From: Prorocentrum cordatum
Taxonomy: Eukaryota > Sar > Dinophyceae > Prorocentrales > Prorocentraceae
Assembly: GCA_963575745.1 (NCBI GenBank)
Contig: CAUYUJ010015698.1
Span: 186,700 to 250,699, forward strand
Reading direction: 5' to 3'
DNA: 64,000 nt
Positions 63,160 to 64,000 of the stretch are shown piece by piece. Both the position numbers and the translations under genes were made by a program. Within the stretch, counting starts at the first letter, position 1, and every line of letters begins with the position of its first letter. Below the pieces are notes generated by a model that had not been told where the DNA came from, did not search any database, and saw nothing but the letters and a program-made list of their open reading frames with translations.

Positions 63160-63309
63160 TACTGCTGGCAAGCGTAGGTGTGCGCATAAAGTTTAGAACG
63201 GACAGCGGATGACCCGCAAGAGAACCACTACAAATCGTACACCTGTCCAGGATGGGCTGCTGGTAGCCAGTCGGCTTTACGAGCCCAGACCCCCGACGTC
63301 ATGATTTTT

Positions 63310-63579
63310 TCATGACGCGACCCCTAGAAGTCCGGACCCATTCACCATTACCGGCGTTTCATCCTGAGTCGTTTTTGCCCGACCAGCGGTAACTGGGGGA
63401 GCTGTGGCCCTGGCCCCCTCTGGGGTATCCATCAGATCCATGATTTTCTTTCCTGGTGCCCCCGCTCTCTCGATGAGTGCGACCAGCGCGTCGGCCATCG
63501 CGCCGGGGGTCGTTGTGCACGCAGCGAGTGGGACATTTTGAACTGAGCCATCACGCGGTTCGTTGGGCGCGGCTCGCAC
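63310..63579 (-). CDS. Unassigned short ORF
   Basis: An 89-residue minus-strand frame with balanced composition (MADALVALIERAGAPGKKIM). It could be part of another LINE ORF1, since a further Ala/Arg/Gln-rich stretch lies upstream at 63600-63860 in minus sense, but there is no Cys4 finger to prove it. Confidence 0.25.
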   Translation of the reverse strand: MRAAPNEPRDGSVQNVPLAACTTTPGAMADALVALIERAGAPGKKIMDLMDTPEGARATAPPVTAGRAKTTQDETPVMVNGSGLLGVAS

Positions 63580-64000
63580 AAACTGAAAGACATTGCCTGC
63601 TCAGCTGCGTCGCGAACGCCGCGCCAAACGAGTGCCCCCCACGGCGCAGGTGCGATTGCATGTTATCGGCGCGCACTTGCCAGAGTCAGACGGCAGTTCG
63701 TTCGCGATTCCGAGTGGCGCGGGCGATCGCTTGAGCTTAGTTGCCATCGGTTTCGCAAGCTCGGTTCAGCCTGCACTCCAGCACGTGCAATGCCGCCCCG
63801 ATTCGCAGCGCCTGGACGCGGAGCGCTGCCGCTGGATCCGCCGGGGCCTGCAGCCGCGAAGTTAGAAACGCGTTTCGCGGGAACTTGGTTACAGAAGTTG
63901 GCAACTCATCGGAAATCTATCTCGGCGCGTTCTATGCTTGCAAAGTTCGCGCGCGCGCGGACATTCCCGATCGGCGACTCGCGCACTGCCGAGGCAATGC
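63580..64000. other. No gene recognised
   Basis: GC-rich; frames on both strands. GGCAACTCATCGGAAA at 63900 resembles a TCG-family end and may begin another copy that leaves the window. Confidence 0.35.

Larger units (their letters stand above)
62157..63250 (+). pseudogene. LINE-f reverse transcriptase, interrupted
   Basis: SALLPNAADAERPVYE, VWDTAIRGSSALQAAMMREV (fingers); TFLDTVDPLRLAVYALKMEY (motif A Asp, near 62430); IIPTGCGRLPDCTQR (motif B region); TC/TA insert; ADGITQAQQGT (motif C near 62751, YVDD reduced to ADG), AAVHLCHQLESAGI, YELGAMT, MAR copy 5, then TAGKRRCAHKV. The motif C region aligns with VDDITQTQHGT of LINE-a. A TAG precedes motif C. Confidence 0.7.
60386..63300 (+). mobile_element. 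LINE-f, fragmentary LINE with several insertions
   Basis: Plus strand: EEP (60386-60745), an unassigned middle, a CCG element (61530-61913), RT (62157-63250). The RT is interrupted by a TC/TA insert and by MAR copy 5. Confidence 0.7.

Overview
This window looks like nuclear DNA of a dinoflagellate. The direct evidence is relict dinoflagellate spliced-leader (DinoSL) sequence at three places, in one case a full-length leader followed by a second 15-nt copy. The extreme repeat load, high GC and 100-N scaffold gap fit this. The species cannot be told from the sequence, and I found no host gene I would call with confidence. Almost everything recognisable is mobile or tandem-repeat DNA.

Layout. 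Six non-LTR retrotransposons (LINE-a to LINE-f, names used only here) form the backbone. LINE-a (1-5786, minus), LINE-b (8135-19252, minus), LINE-d (35802-37877, minus) and LINE-e (47158-51947, minus) keep recognisable 5' parts. LINE-c (26276-28985, plus) and LINE-f (60386-63300, plus) are fragments. The shared plan is ORF1 with an N-terminal Cys4 zinc finger and a coiled coil, then ORF2 with an AP-like endonuclease (EEP), reverse transcriptase (RT), RNase H and a Cys-rich tail. LINE-a, -b and -e carry SL relicts at the 5' end, so their source transcripts were probably trans-spliced mRNAs copied back into DNA.

Between the SL relict and ORF1 of LINE-b sits a 4.5-kb segment (14623-19166). It has near-identical 37/38-bp terminal inverted repeats, seven subterminal copies of a 13-bp palindrome, many internal CCGCTGCTGCGG hairpins and two minus-strand ORFs. 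I regard it as an undescribed DNA transposon-like element and the best candidate for something new here.

At least eight families of short non-autonomous elements are scattered over the window. They include a Tc1/mariner-like family with TA target duplications (5 copies), a hAT-like family (2), a long palindromic family (8), a GTCGGGCC-ended family (8), a family with an internal TCGACGCTAA minisatellite (4), a CATCGGCGATG palindrome family (5), an AAGGCCTTCTC family (3), and an element whose middle is a length-variable CCAAGAGGCC minisatellite (2). Several sit inside LINE coding regions, and removing them in thought restores the alignment between LINE copies, which confirms they are insertions.

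The rest is tandem repeat: GGA/CTC triplets next to LINE ends, a 1.7-kb CAT array, a pentanucleotide array at 27.4-28.0 kb, GT-rich DNA at 52.8-53.4 kb, a 110-bp-unit array at 40.3-41.3 kb and many shorter arrays. Open frames over these arrays are low-complexity artefacts and are not annotated as genes.
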